From assembly GCA_910574885.1 (NCBI GenBank), contig CAJTDD010000036.1, positions 1 through 42,762 on the forward strand: a stretch of DNA of 42,762 nt, written 5' to 3'. The notes beneath the pieces were generated by a model. That model was not told the DNA's origin and made no database searches. It saw only the letters and a program-made list of their open reading frames with translations. The stretch comes from Lachnospiraceae bacterium. GTDB lineage: Bacteria > Bacillota > Clostridia > Lachnospirales > Lachnospiraceae. How positions within the stretch are numbered: the stretch's first letter is position 1; each line of letters starts with the position of its first letter. The position numbers and the translations under genes were made by a program. Positions 32,284 to 41,288 of the stretch are shown one piece after another.

Positions 32284-32318
32284 CCGGGAACCACAGGAAG
32301 GTATCCTGCGGTTCCCGG
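32284..32318 (-). terminator. Long hairpin directly after the flagellin stop codon
   Basis: CCGGGAACCACAGGA (32284-32298) and TCCTGCGGTTCCCGG (32304-32318) pair over 15 bp with one mismatch. It begins about 6 nt past the flagellin stop. No T-tract follows on the minus strand (TCTGCATCCCC), so it may act as an mRNA 3'-end stabiliser as well as a terminator. Its GGAACCGC half-site recurs in the 5' leader hairpin. Confidence 0.6.
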
Positions 32319-32323
32319 GCTTC

Positions 32324-35300
32324 TTAATGGAGCAGCTGCAGCACGAGTTCGGGACGTTTGCTGGCTTGGGCAATGATGCTTTGCTGGGGCTGGCTTAGAA
32401 TGTCGTTCTTGATTTTTTCCATCATAAGGCCAGCCATGTCCGCATCCCGGATGCGGCTCTCTGCATCTTGTAAGTTGGTGGTCGTATGGGCCAGCGCCTG
32501 GTATGCGTGTTCCAGACGGTTGTAATCTGCCCCCATAACCGCCCTGCTGTCAGCGATGCTGTCGTGAGCGCAGTCGATCTTTTTAAGCAGCCCAAGGGGA
32601 TGCTGGTCTTTATCCGTGAGATCCACCAGCTTTGGCGGGTTCAGCCGAAGCTGCGTCAGGGACAGGAAGGGCAGATGTATGGGAATCATCTCAGGCTCCG
32701 GATTATGCCCTGCATAAATCATGACCTCGCAGTGCCGGAAATCCAATAACTCGCCTTCGGGAGGCTCCGGCGGGGCGATCTCTTCCTTTGTTACCGTATA
32801 GGTGAAGTTTGTAAACACGCCGCTTTCCACAGAGCCGATGTATTCCTGCCCGGTCGTATTGTCGTAGACGATGCCCAGACGTTTGTCCCGGATGACCAGG
32901 GAGGTGGAAGGGTCTCCCACTTCCATGTCCGTATAATGGTTCAGGCTGGGCTTTACCTGATCGACAATACTCTTCACGATCTGATCCCCGCTTGTGACCT
33001 TGGACAACTCTACCGGGATGTTGTGGATGGTACGGGTCACGTTCTGTCCGTTGATGGTCACATTGTGGGTGAAGGAGGGCGGCGCGCTGCCGTCGTTCTG
33101 CCAGCAAAAGTACACGTTGATGTATTCCCCTTCGCAGGTTGCGCAATTAACCCGGAATCCCTTGCCCAGCAGGGTATCCAGATTGTTGGTGTTGATCGAT
33201 GAGAAGTCCAGCACCTTCTGCTCATGGCCGACGATAGTGCCGCCGGAAAACTGCACGGGGCCATCCTTCACAATCCCTGACACGCCCTCCGCGCCGTCGG
33301 AAACCGATACTTGATAGGAACTGCATTGACGCCGCCACTCTATGGTCAGGGATGCGGGCGTCTTGCTTTCATCTACACGGACTTCACAATCGTTCCCAAA
33401 TGAGCCTTTTGCCCGAATGGCTGTTTCCATGACGGCAGCTAGATCCGTAAAGCTTTTGCATCCGGAAATATCGATATCGTAGTAGTCTGAACGAAGATCA
33501 GTTCCGTCGGTAAATTCCCACCGATACATGCTGCCGCCATTTCCGTTGCTGATTCCAAAACCTGTGCCGATGAGTTTTGAAGCGTCAAAGGGCTTCTCTA
33601 AAGTAAAGGGAACGGACACTTCCTGACTGAAATACACCCTGCTGCCCGACAGCACGGCAGTGCTGGGCGGTATCGCAGCTTTGACCTCAACGACGCACCC
33701 CTGTATATTAAAACGAGGGGCAGATGTATTGGGGTTCGACGAGAAAATCAACTCATTTCCCTGCTCCTTTACGGAACCGCCGCGGTAATTCTTAATCATC
33801 TTCACCACCTCGGCGCGGATCTCAGCCGGGCTCTTTCCGCTTATATCATGGGTATTTGTATAATAGTCTCCCGTGCTGAACATGGTTGTGCCATCCGTTT
33901 TTATCGGGGTAGCCGGATTCTTACTGTCATAAAAAACATGATTATAAGAACCCAACTGGAAGGAGAACGGCACCTTGAAGGAACTTACATCGGGAATCTT
34001 TACGGTGAATGTGCCGCCTACCTCTGCGGAAGGAGGGGTGGAACTTGTGGTGAAAGCCAGAGAGTTCGTCTTCCAAGACGGCTTGGTCGTATCCTCTTGC
34101 TTGCTCTGGGTGGATTCCGATATGTACGCATTACACTGCGTACCGGAAGAAGCGGAAGCCGGAAGGCTGGTGCTGATCTCCAGATTGGGAGACGTATACT
34201 TTATCGTCGTGTTCGCACTGTCAAGAGGAGGGGTGGTTCTAAGCTTACTCATTACAGTATTGATGAAAAACTCTTTGGTAATCGTACCTGTGGTCTGCGT
34301 AAAAATATCGGCGTAAGAAATACTGGCGCTGGATGGATTCGCTCCTGATATATAGATATTCAGCGAATTCCTCCTTAAATTTGCAACGTCAATCGGATCT
34401 TTCACATTGGACATATTGTAGGAAAGGGACAACTCCTTTCCATACACCGGCTGGTTGTTTGCAATTCCGCTGCCGTCCACTTCGTTAATCGTTTCCTTTC
34501 CCTCCGGGTTTTGCACCGTCCAACCATTTTTATATGTTCCGTCTCCTTTATCCGCCCAGTAGTGAGTAGTGGTTCCATTGGCTTCAACAGGATAAGAATA
34601 ATCGTTCAGACTCCCTGTCAATGTAACCGTATGCGCGGCTTCATCTACCTCTACCTTCTGGATATCGGAAAATTTAGCAAGCTGCTCCATCGCCTCCCTG
34701 ACTGTCTGGATACCCTTGAGTGAAATGACAGACGGATTACCGGAACTGTTTTGGTCTCTGTCTGCCCGGAACGTATACGTTGTGCTGCCAATCTTAATGG
34801 ATTTCTTGTCCAGCATTATCGCATAGTTCATCCCTATTCCGTCCTCCAGCTGGAATGTGACGGTAGCAGGCTTTGCCGGGACAGGCGGGTCAAAATCTTC
34901 ATTTTTTACAAAATCCATCTCGCCCCACAACTGCTGATCCGCAGCTTTGTTGAACTCTTCCACGTAGAGATAAACGGGATCGTTGGAATCAGTAGGGATG
35001 CTTTGGAAGAGCGGAATGGTATTATACCTGCTAGATGACGTGATGTGTTCAATCTCGCCAAAAAGCTGGTTGATCTCCTCGCTCATGTAGCGGCGTTCCC
35101 GGTCGCTGTAGGTGCCGTTACTTGCCTGCAGGCAGAGTTCTCTTGCGCGGCGCAGCATCCCGCCTACCTCCTCCAGCGCGCCGTCCGCGGTCTGCGCGAT
35201 ATCGATTCCTTCGGAAACATTGAGTTCACATCGTTCCAACTCGGTAATCTGGGCGCGCATTTTTTCTGATACGGCAAGGCCAGCCGCATCATCCGCAGCC

Positions 35301-35413
35301 TGCCGTATCCGGAAACCTGAGGAGAGCTTTTGCAGATTCTTTGCAATTGCGTTGTCTGTATTCTTCTTTTCACGCAGCGCATACAAAGCCGGTATGTTGG
35401 TTTGGATTATCAT
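32324..35413 (-). CDS. Giant flagellin
   Basis: 1029 residues, two to three times the usual 270-500. N-terminal D0/D1 (about 1-140) is canonical: TNIPALYALREKKNTDNAIA then LSSGFRIRQAADDAAGLAVS and AQTADGALEEVGGMLRR. C-terminal D1/D0 (about 940-1029) has GADYNRLEHAYQALAHTTTN and ends QASKRPELVLQLLH. The C-terminal residues depart from the usual QANQ.PQ.VL.LL by KRPELV, a small difference. The roughly 800 central residues are a Ser/Thr/Asn-rich beta-type hypervariable region (several repeated ISYADI, FSGGTIV-like strands), exposed on the filament and likely glycosylated. No HExxH protease site was found. The gene stands alone, without other flagellar genes nearby. AGGTAGGAT precedes the ATG. 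Confidence 0.95.
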   Translation of the reverse strand: MIIQTNIPALYALREKKNTDNAIAKNLQKLSSGFRIRQAADDAAGLAVSEKMRAQITELERCELNVSEGIDIAQTADGALEEVGGMLRRARELCLQASNGTYSDRERRYMSEEINQLFGEIEHITSSSRYNTIPLFQSIPTDSNDPVYLYVEEFNKAADQQLWGEMDFVKNEDFDPPVPAKPATVTFQLEDGIGMNYAIMLDKKSIKIGSTTYTFRADRDQNSSGNPSVISLKGIQTVREAMEQLAKFSDIQKVEVDEAAHTVTLTGSLNDYSYPVEANGTTTHYWADKGDGTYKNGWTVQNPEGKETINEVDGSGIANNQPVYGKELSLSYNMSNVKDPIDVANLRRNSLNIYISGANPSSASISYADIFTQTTGTITKEFFINTVMSKLRTTPPLDSANTTIKYTSPNLEISTSLPASASSGTQCNAYISESTQSKQEDTTKPSWKTNSLAFTTSSTPPSAEVGGTFTVKIPDVSSFKVPFSFQLGSYNHVFYDSKNPATPIKTDGTTMFSTGDYYTNTHDISGKSPAEIRAEVVKMIKNYRGGSVKEQGNELIFSSNPNTSAPRFNIQGCVVEVKAAIPPSTAVLSGSRVYFSQEVSVPFTLEKPFDASKLIGTGFGISNGNGGSMYRWEFTDGTDLRSDYYDIDISGCKSFTDLAAVMETAIRAKGSFGNDCEVRVDESKTPASLTIEWRRQCSSYQVSVSDGAEGVSGIVKDGPVQFSGGTIVGHEQKVLDFSSINTNNLDTLLGKGFRVNCATCEGEYINVYFCWQNDGSAPPSFTHNVTINGQNVTRTIHNIPVELSKVTSGDQIVKSIVDQVKPSLNHYTDMEVGDPSTSLVIRDKRLGIVYDNTTGQEYIGSVESGVFTNFTYTVTKEEIAPPEPPEGELLDFRHCEVMIYAGHNPEPEMIPIHLPFLSLTQLRLNPPKLVDLTDKDQHPLGLLKKIDCAHDSIADSRAVMGADYNRLEHAYQALAHTTTNLQDAESRIRDADMAGLMMEKIKNDILSQPQQSIIAQASKRPELVLQLLH

Positions 35414-35480
35414 ATTGATTTATCCTACCTTTCTGCCTTACCATGATTTGTAAGAAACCGTATGAAAATACTACGGAATC

Positions 35481-35507
35481 CGGAACCGCCATATATCGGC
35501 AGTTCCG
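35481..35507 (-). other. 5' leader hairpin of the flagellin mRNA
   Basis: CGGAACCGCC (35481-35490) and GGCAGTTCCG (35498-35507) pair over 10 bp with one mismatch and a 7-nt loop. It lies about 70 bp before the flagellin start and shares GGAACCGC with the 3' hairpin. It could be a translation-control or protective stem. Confidence 0.5.
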
Positions 35508-35551
35508 ATGTCTACGACATCCATCCGCAGCTGCTTGGAACTATTTAGTTA

Positions 35552-35579
35552 ATTATACTACAAAAAAATCCAATTTAAA
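35552..35579 (-). promoter_or_regulatory. Candidate flagellin promoter
   Basis: On the minus strand TATAAT (35552-35557) lies 16 bp after TTTAAA (35574-35579), a weak -35. The leader would be about 130 nt and include the hairpin at 35481-35507. The canonical sigma-28 pair TAAA-N15-GCCGATAA was not found, so flagellar sigma control is unproven. The whole gap 35414-35836 otherwise holds no certain gene. Confidence 0.4.
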
Positions 35580-35636
35580 AGATGTCATTGACAATTCATG
35601 CCTATATTTTCATGCCTGAAAATACCTCAAAGCAAG

Positions 35637-35744
35637 ATGTCCCTAGTAAACGCGATTGCCTTCGTTCCATATACGCACGGCTATTATAAAGTAACCGAAA
35701 GAGTGGGCGAGGCTTTTAAAGACGGTCTGACACGAAAAAAATAA
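35637..35744 (+). CDS. Possible 35-residue remnant or small ORF
   Basis: An ATG at 35637 opens 35 codons to TAA at 35742-35744 on the plus strand, opposite the flagellin side. The residues (MSLVNAIAFVPYTHGYYKVT) look protein-like rather than random. There is no clear ribosome site (AGCAAG only). It may be a fragment of a lost gene. I assign no function. Confidence 0.2.
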   Translation: MSLVNAIAFVPYTHGYYKVTERVGEAFKDGLTRKK

Positions 35745-35836
35745 TATTGACATACCGCCACAAGACCTCTAACCACATTTCACTCCCGGCATTAAAAATA
35801 ACTTTTCCTATGGTGTTTTGCGAAAGATAGCAATAG

Positions 35837-36010
35837 CTATTTTTTATTATCATTCTCTAACTCGATTACATCCAAAATATCACAATTCAGGGCTTCGCAG
35901 ATACGAACCAGCCTGAATTTTTTAACAGTCACGCCATCAAAATTTCCTTTTATACTGATATTAAGCAGATTATACAGCACAATGCAGCTTTTGATGATTT
36001 GTTTATTTGA
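35837..36010 (-). pseudogene. Truncated Cro/CI-type helix-turn-helix regulator
   Basis: One frame reads about 58 codons to a TAG at 35837-35839, ending in RLVRICEALNCDILDVIEL. This is the C-terminal helix signature of small XRE/Cro-type repressors (ICEAL.CDI.D.IE). The N-terminal recognition helices are not recognisable and the frame overlaps the end of the response-regulator gene at 36018, so it is a remnant. It may once have been part of an integrative element. Confidence 0.45.
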
Positions 36011-36017
36011 TGAGAAA

Positions 36018-36632
36018 TTAGCAAATCGGCGGGAGGTATCCTAATTGAATCGCCTTGGTTACTGCTTCGACAGAGGAGGAAACATCAAGTTTTTCAAATA
36101 TATGCTGTAGATGATTGGAGAGGGTACGCTCGCTGATATAAAGTGCGCCTGCAATCTCTTTCCTCTTTCTTCCGTTAGCTATAAGCTGCAAAATCTGTTT
36201 TTCACAGTCAGTTAATTCTTCTAAAAACGGAACGGAACCGTTGAAGATAAATTTTCCCTGCATGATCTGTGAAAGAAAAGCGATCAGCATTTCCGGTTCA
36301 GTATTTTTGTTGATAAATCCTTTTGCCCCGATTTTTTTGGCTTCGTTACGGTATACCGGAAGATCGTATCCTGACAGGATAACAATTTTCTGCTCCGGAT
36401 GACGTTGTAATATCTGCTTTGCCAATTCCAAACCGTCTTCAGATGTTATATTTTTTAAATTGATATCCATTAGCAGGATGTCCGGGGCATCTTCTTCAAT
36501 GAATTTATCCAATAGGGAAATATCATTGATACTTTTAAAGGTTTTTATATCCGGGTAGTCTGATAATGCAATCTCCAGACTTTTAGAAAACAGAACGTGG
36601 TCATCGACTAATAAAATATTTATAAGAAGCAT
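36018..36632 (-). CDS. NarL/FixJ-type response regulator (LuxR HTH)
   Basis: 204 residues. Receiver domain: ILLVDDHVLFSKSLEIA at the start, LLMDINLKNI around the phospho-Asp, and VILSGYDLPVYRNEAK. The C-terminal LuxR-type HTH is LTDCEKQILQLIANGRKRKE and ISERTLSNHLQHIFEKLDVS. It overlaps the kinase gene by 32 bp, so it is translated with it. It should answer the membrane kinase at 36601-38166 and probably controls the ABC transporter genes upstream, the operon's own promoter near 41107. Confidence 0.92.
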   Translation of the reverse strand: MLLINILLVDDHVLFSKSLEIALSDYPDIKTFKSINDISLLDKFIEEDAPDILLMDINLKNITSEDGLELAKQILQRHPEQKIVILSGYDLPVYRNEAKKIGAKGFINKNTEPEMLIAFLSQIMQGKFIFNGSVPFLEELTDCEKQILQLIANGRKRKEIAGALYISERTLSNHLQHIFEKLDVSSSVEAVTKAIQLGYLPPIC

Positions 36633-38166
36633 CTCCTTTCATTGGCAGATTGATACAGACGCTGATTCCATGTGGGAAATTGGGGGTTATACTTACGGCG
36701 CCGTCCATGCTTTGCACACGGTCAATGCTTAATGCAAGACCTCTGTGTTTTGATGAGTCTGCATAGGCGAGGCTATCGGTGTCAGCGCTCCCATTATCCT
36801 TTACGCATAATACTATCATTCCATTATCTTGCGTAAGCGTTATCCACGCTTTTTCTCCCGTAGAGTGTTTGTAAACATTCGTGACGAGTTCTTTCAAAAG
36901 CCGGTATATGAAAATATCATATGGCGGAACTAAAAATAAAGAGGCTGGACAGTCGAAAACAATGCCGACGTGGCGCTCAGGAAATGATTGCGCAATATAG
37001 GCAAGCAAATTTTGGTAATTCTCTTTTATAGTAAGTTTTGACAGTAATACAGGATGATAATTCTGCATCTGCTCACGGATATAGAGATTCATACTATCAA
37101 GGGTTTCTGTGATTATTTTCTGTATATCAGGTCTTGTTGATTTATGCATCATATTTTTTATGGAAAGCAAGTCTTGAAGTATATTATCATGAAGAAAATT
37201 TGAAAATTCAAGATTTATCTGCTCCTCCTGCTTTAACTGTGCTAATGCCGCATTATATTTGCTTTCCATAACCATGTCGCCTCCTCCCTGCCTTAAATTA
37301 AAATCCAGTATGATATTGCAGACATAGATTAACACAAACATAGCGTCCAACATAAGAAGGAAAGATAACCATCCGATCCCCAGAGTCGTTGTAATCAGGC
37401 CGCAAATGGCAACACCGAAAAGCAGGATCAACATTAACTGGAATCGGCTGAATATGGCAGACAATGGAAAACTGTGATGCTCTTTCAGTATAATACTATG
37501 AATACTCATGGAGAACAGCAGGACAGGGATATACGCTCCAAAGTTTGAAAGATTTCCTTTTATTCCCATTGTAGTAAGACAGTATGCAATGAATAAGATG
37601 ATGATTACCACAAGAGAGAACAGAATGGATTTCCATTCTGCTTTCAGAACAAAAGCAGTTCTTTTTCTATGGTAAGCAACAACAAAAATGAAACAAAGCC
37701 AGCTTGCCGAAAACTGGATGCCATACAACAATGCAAACACGTTATCTGATATTAAAATGCCGATAAGGGAGCAGATACAGGTTCCGGTCAGGCAGAGGTT
37801 TGTTGCTTTTTTAAATCTATAACCGCTCCCCTGAAATAAAAACATGAGTATGAAATTGATGAAAACGCACCATATGACCGGACTTAATGCATAAAAAGCA
37901 ATATTTGTTACAGCGTTGTCTGAAACGGAAAGGAGCATATACCAACCGTCTAATGCCAGCAGACCGCAAAACAAAGTGATAGCTTTATTATCTCTGACGT
38001 TGCAGGAACTCACATAAGCAGCGTCTATCAGCATCAACGATGACAGGAATAATGATACGGTTTTGCTGATGCCGCACGGCATCTGAATGTTTATTTCCAG
38101 CCCCATATATATTATAAGCAGGGTAGAGTTTATAAAAAGCAAAAGCTTAGGATTAATGCACTTCAT
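36601..38166 (-). CDS. HisKA_3-type sensor histidine kinase with multi-pass N-terminus
   Basis: 521 residues. About eight hydrophobic segments fill the first 290 residues, so there is no large extracellular domain, a form of sensor often found with antimicrobial-peptide transporters. The phospho-acceptor box is LEFSNFLHDNILQDLLSIKN (about 325-345), a HisKA_3 motif. The ATPase domain carries RLLKELVTNVYKHSTGEKAW and LCVKDNGSADTDSL. Partner of the NarL-type regulator that overlaps its end. It lies 140 bp after the permease gene, with a hairpin between them. Confidence 0.88.
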   Translation of the reverse strand: MKCINPKLLLFINSTLLIIYMGLEINIQMPCGISKTVSLFLSSLMLIDAAYVSSCNVRDNKAITLFCGLLALDGWYMLLSVSDNAVTNIAFYALSPVIWCVFINFILMFLFQGSGYRFKKATNLCLTGTCICSLIGILISDNVFALLYGIQFSASWLCFIFVVAYHRKRTAFVLKAEWKSILFSLVVIIILFIAYCLTTMGIKGNLSNFGAYIPVLLFSMSIHSIILKEHHSFPLSAIFSRFQLMLILLFGVAICGLITTTLGIGWLSFLLMLDAMFVLIYVCNIILDFNLRQGGGDMVMESKYNAALAQLKQEEQINLEFSNFLHDNILQDLLSIKNMMHKSTRPDIQKIITETLDSMNLYIREQMQNYHPVLLSKLTIKENYQNLLAYIAQSFPERHVGIVFDCPASLFLVPPYDIFIYRLLKELVTNVYKHSTGEKAWITLTQDNGMIVLCVKDNGSADTDSLAYADSSKHRGLALSIDRVQSMDGAVSITPNFPHGISVCINLPMKGDASYKYFISR

Positions 38167-38262
38167 ATTTTTTCCCCCTTATCCATGCCTAAATTATATC
38201 ATTTATCTGTGTGCATACAACTAAAATTTTCACAAGATTCCGATAGCCTTGCATATAGCCTG

Positions 38263-38297
38263 CGAAAATGCCGGGTGATAAAGAAACGGCATTTTCG
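38263..38297 (-). terminator. Perfect 11-bp hairpin between permease and kinase genes
   Basis: CGAAAATGCCG (38263-38273) and CGGCATTTTCG (38287-38297). It lies just after the permease stop (38306). It has no T-tract on the minus strand, so it may attenuate read-through into the two-component genes rather than fully stop transcription. Confidence 0.5.
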
Positions 38298-38305
38298 TAT
38301 AATCT

Positions 38306-40312
38306 TTATTTTTCCAAAACCATTTTACAGCAGGTATGGACAGTCATAAAGTAATAAATCAGATAAATGAGCAGTGTCAGCGCAATAGCCAATATTGTAG
38401 GAGCGTATAAAGCAAGGCTGTTCTCCAGAAGGTTCTGCATAAGCGCTGTTTTGTATACTAATGTGGCAAAGATACAGTCTGCCAGTCCGAACAGGAACGG
38501 AATGCTAAAAAATGTGATTGCCTGTTTCCTGATGATTTTTTTAATCTTCCTGTTCGTATATCCTATTTTTACGAGGATATCGTAATCGGATTTTGAATCG
38601 GCTATAGCAGAAATGTTATTAAAATACAGAATGCTGCCTGTTGCGATAAAGAATAATACCACAAGAAAGCCTATCAACAGGAAGGTGGAACTGTTCAGGG
38701 AAACCACTTCGTGTATTCTATGGGAATTGCCCTGCAGGTAAGGACTTTTATCCAAATATGCAGATAGAGCCTGAAACAGCTCCTCGTTACCTGTTATGGA
38801 ATTTCCATTTATACTTAAGATTTTCGTTTCGGGGGCGGCATGTTCAGATATCGTTTTGTATAAACTGTCACTTACAATTAAAGTACCAACACTGTTCGCA
38901 AATGAAATAGGATTATCTAATGTAGTCATAGTCACAGTGACAGGTATTTCAGTATTGTTTATGAGCAATGGATAAACGCTGCCTGTTTCGTCCTTGCCGG
39001 AAGCCGGCTGGTATCTTATAAAAATACACTCATTGTTGTTTAGCGCTGTAAATTGCTCCAAAGCCTTTTGCCGCCCTTGTGCTTTCAGAATGGCAGTATA
39101 GTCAGAATATGAGATACATTCAAAACCTGCATTCCGAAGGATTTTTTCGTTATCAGCATCTCCCTTGGAAGTTCCGACACTGTATTCCATGGGAAGCTGC
39201 CCGGCAGTAGAAGTAACTTTATAAATATCGGCCTGCAGGAATGTAATATCATCTCCGGATGAATAGTTGTTCACGATCTCCATGATTGCGGACAGATCGA
39301 TCTCCTTTTCAATACGGCACTCGATTTCTGACGGCGCAATGCGGGATATTGCAGCGATAGGATAATACAGGGTTAGAGCCATAATACTTGAAACAGTCAA
39401 AGTTGCGGCTGACAGTAATGTGAGCATGATCAGCGTTTTTGAATTGGAACGCATCCGATATATAAAACTCGGCGAAGTAATGATTCTTGTTTCCGTATAA
39501 AATTTCTTCTTATTTTTCTTGCCAGTCTGTACCGTATAAGGGAGAAAAGATGCAATAAAAAGCGCTGTCCCAAAAAGAATGAGTGTAAATGTAAGCATTC
39601 CAACAGCATAAAACCCGACTGAAAACCAGACAGATTTTTCGCCCCGCAGGATGTCAAGAGCAATACCATATCCCAAAATGACAGATACAAACCCGATGAT
39701 GGAAGGAACGGCATGGAACTTTGTCTTCTTTTCCGCACTTTTTTCAAACCGCACTAAATCCATAAGGGAAGATTTAAAAAGAAATCTGCTGTTGGACAGC
39801 GATAATATGATAATAATGGCAAAAACAAAACACGCTGTCTTTACCATAGCATTCAGGTTAAAATACGGTATTTCTGAATTATTGACTGTCAAGTCCAGTA
39901 ATTTTGTAACGCCAAACACAATGCCTTTGTGGAACAGACCGCCCAAAAGGATTCCGATTACGAAAGCCCCGAAACAGGAGAGCAGGTTTTCTGCTGTAAG
40001 CAGGGACAGTATCGTGGACTTCCGATATCCTAATAATGCATAAATACCCAATTCCTTTGTGCGCCGGCGCAGGAAGAAACGGTTTGAATATGACATATAA
40101 AAAATTACAAACGCCATAAGGAATATAGAAATCGTGTTGCACATGGTTTCCACCCGCCCGTCGCCTGATATTTTCTCAAGCATAACTTTATTCATGGAAA
40201 ATGAAGTAAATGCAAAAAAAATAGTAATCACAAAGGAAATGGACAATAAATAAAGGGCATAAAAGGAAAAATTATTTTTTAGGTTCTTAAGCGCCATAGA
40301 TAAACGGTTCAT
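38306..40312 (-). CDS. BceB-like FtsX-family ABC permease
   Basis: 668 residues, the usual length of BceB-type permeases. Hydrophobic segments near the N-terminus (FSFYALYLLSISFVITIFFA), a cluster at about 50-320, a large extracytoplasmic domain of about 220 residues (about 330-550, rich in charged and polar residues) and a C-terminal helix group. This is the layout of peptide-antibiotic sensing and detoxifying permeases. It starts 10 bp after the ATPase gene. BceB types are usually paired with an OmpR-type kinase pair; here the pair is NarL-type, which is less common. Confidence 0.88.
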   Translation of the reverse strand: MNRLSMALKNLKNNFSFYALYLLSISFVITIFFAFTSFSMNKVMLEKISGDGRVETMCNTISIFLMAFVIFYMSYSNRFFLRRRTKELGIYALLGYRKSTILSLLTAENLLSCFGAFVIGILLGGLFHKGIVFGVTKLLDLTVNNSEIPYFNLNAMVKTACFVFAIIIILSLSNSRFLFKSSLMDLVRFEKSAEKKTKFHAVPSIIGFVSVILGYGIALDILRGEKSVWFSVGFYAVGMLTFTLILFGTALFIASFLPYTVQTGKKNKKKFYTETRIITSPSFIYRMRSNSKTLIMLTLLSAATLTVSSIMALTLYYPIAAISRIAPSEIECRIEKEIDLSAIMEIVNNYSSGDDITFLQADIYKVTSTAGQLPMEYSVGTSKGDADNEKILRNAGFECISYSDYTAILKAQGRQKALEQFTALNNNECIFIRYQPASGKDETGSVYPLLINNTEIPVTVTMTTLDNPISFANSVGTLIVSDSLYKTISEHAAPETKILSINGNSITGNEELFQALSAYLDKSPYLQGNSHRIHEVVSLNSSTFLLIGFLVVLFFIATGSILYFNNISAIADSKSDYDILVKIGYTNRKIKKIIRKQAITFFSIPFLFGLADCIFATLVYKTALMQNLLENSLALYAPTILAIALTLLIYLIYYFMTVHTCCKMVLEK

Positions 40313-40322
40313 GGGTACTTCC

Positions 40323-41072
40323 CTACCTTTCTGTGTCTAATTTTGCGGTTGTCTGTGCAATGGATTCATAGAATGCACGCCTGTCAGCATTTTGTTTCAA
40401 TAATTCCTGAATGATACAGCCGTCTTTAAAAATCAGGATGCGGTCAGCAAAACTTGCAGCATAAGCATCATGCGTGACCATTAGTATCGTAGTATGGAGA
40501 CTTTCATTTGATTTTTTTAGAGTGTTCAGCAAATCTGTTGCGGAACTTGAATCCAATGCCCCAGTCGGTTCGTCTGCAAATAAAATGCTTGGATGTTTCA
40601 CAATGGCTCTTAGAGCAGAAGCACGCTGCCTTTGCCCGCCTGAAAGCTCACTTGGATATTTCTCTAACTGTGCGTCAATACCAAAGCTTTTCGCCAGGCT
40701 CCGTATCATGTTTTCTATTTTTTGAGGCGGAAGTTTCTGCAAAGTCAGTGGAACGGCGATATTCTCAAAAATAGTAAGGCTGTCTAACAGCAGATATTCC
40801 TGGAAAATAAAACCCAGATTATCCCTGCGGAAATCCGCTGCTTTGGAATCAGTCAGATTTTTAAGATTGACGCCGTTTATTGTGATGCTGCCGCTCGTGG
40901 GTGTATCAATCGTGGAAAGAACATTAAGCAATGTTGTCTTTCCTGATCCGGAAGCCCCCATAATAGCGATAAATTCGCCGTCCGTTACGCTGAACGATAC
41001 TTTATTAAGGCTTGGGCGTTGTGATTTTGCATAAATTTTTGTTACATTTTCCGCTTCCAATAATGTAGCCAT
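40323..41072 (-). CDS. BceA-like ABC transporter ATPase
   Basis: 249 residues. Walker A is IMGASGSGKTTLLNVL at about 35-50, the Q-loop region is NLGFIFQEYLLLDSL, the signature is SELSGGQRQRASALRA at about 140-155, and Walker B is LFADEPTGALDSSS with switch His in VTHDAYA. This is the MacB/BceA class that pairs with FtsX-type permeases. It lies 10 bp before the permease. GGAGAATAAAAGAA precedes the ATG. A -10-like TATAAT is at 41107-41112 on the minus strand. Confidence 0.93.
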   Translation of the reverse strand: MATLLEAENVTKIYAKSQRPSLNKVSFSVTDGEFIAIMGASGSGKTTLLNVLSTIDTPTSGSITINGVNLKNLTDSKAADFRRDNLGFIFQEYLLLDSLTIFENIAVPLTLQKLPPQKIENMIRSLAKSFGIDAQLEKYPSELSGGQRQRASALRAIVKHPSILFADEPTGALDSSSATDLLNTLKKSNESLHTTILMVTHDAYAASFADRILIFKDGCIIQELLKQNADRRAFYESIAQTTAKLDTER

Positions 41073-41125
41073 TTCTTTTATTCTCCTTTGCTTTTTTGAT
41101 AACAGTATTATAATTTGGGGGGGTG

Positions 41126-41177
41126 TAAAAAAGAATGAGTAAATTACGCAGATTTTTTGCGTGATTTGCTCATTCTT
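41126..41177 (-). terminator. Strong intrinsic terminator of the deaminase-like gene
   Basis: Arms at 41131-41150 (AAGAATGAGTAAATTACGCA) and 41158-41177 pair over 20 bp with two mismatches. On the minus strand TTTTTT follows. It lies about 110 bp downstream of the 444-residue gene stop and just upstream of the ABC transporter promoter. Confidence 0.82.
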
Positions 41178-41288
41178 AAAAAAAAGCAGGGTGGTAATCT
41201 ATTTTCTGTATTTGTGATAACCGTTTCTCTGCCATTTTTATCCAAATCTTACTCGCCCATAAGCCTCCTTCTTTTCACCGAACTTTCC

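Noticed and set aside
33848..34348. Plus-strand frames inside the flagellin gene
   Set aside because: Shadows of the long flagellin frame; no ribosome site.
32324..35413. Flagellin as a protease-bearing flagellinolysin
   Set aside because: I looked for an HExxH zinc motif in the central region and found none.
35485..35505. Sigma-28-like GCCGATAT box upstream of flagellin
   Set aside because: It lies inside a hairpin and there is no TAAA box 15 bp upstream of it.
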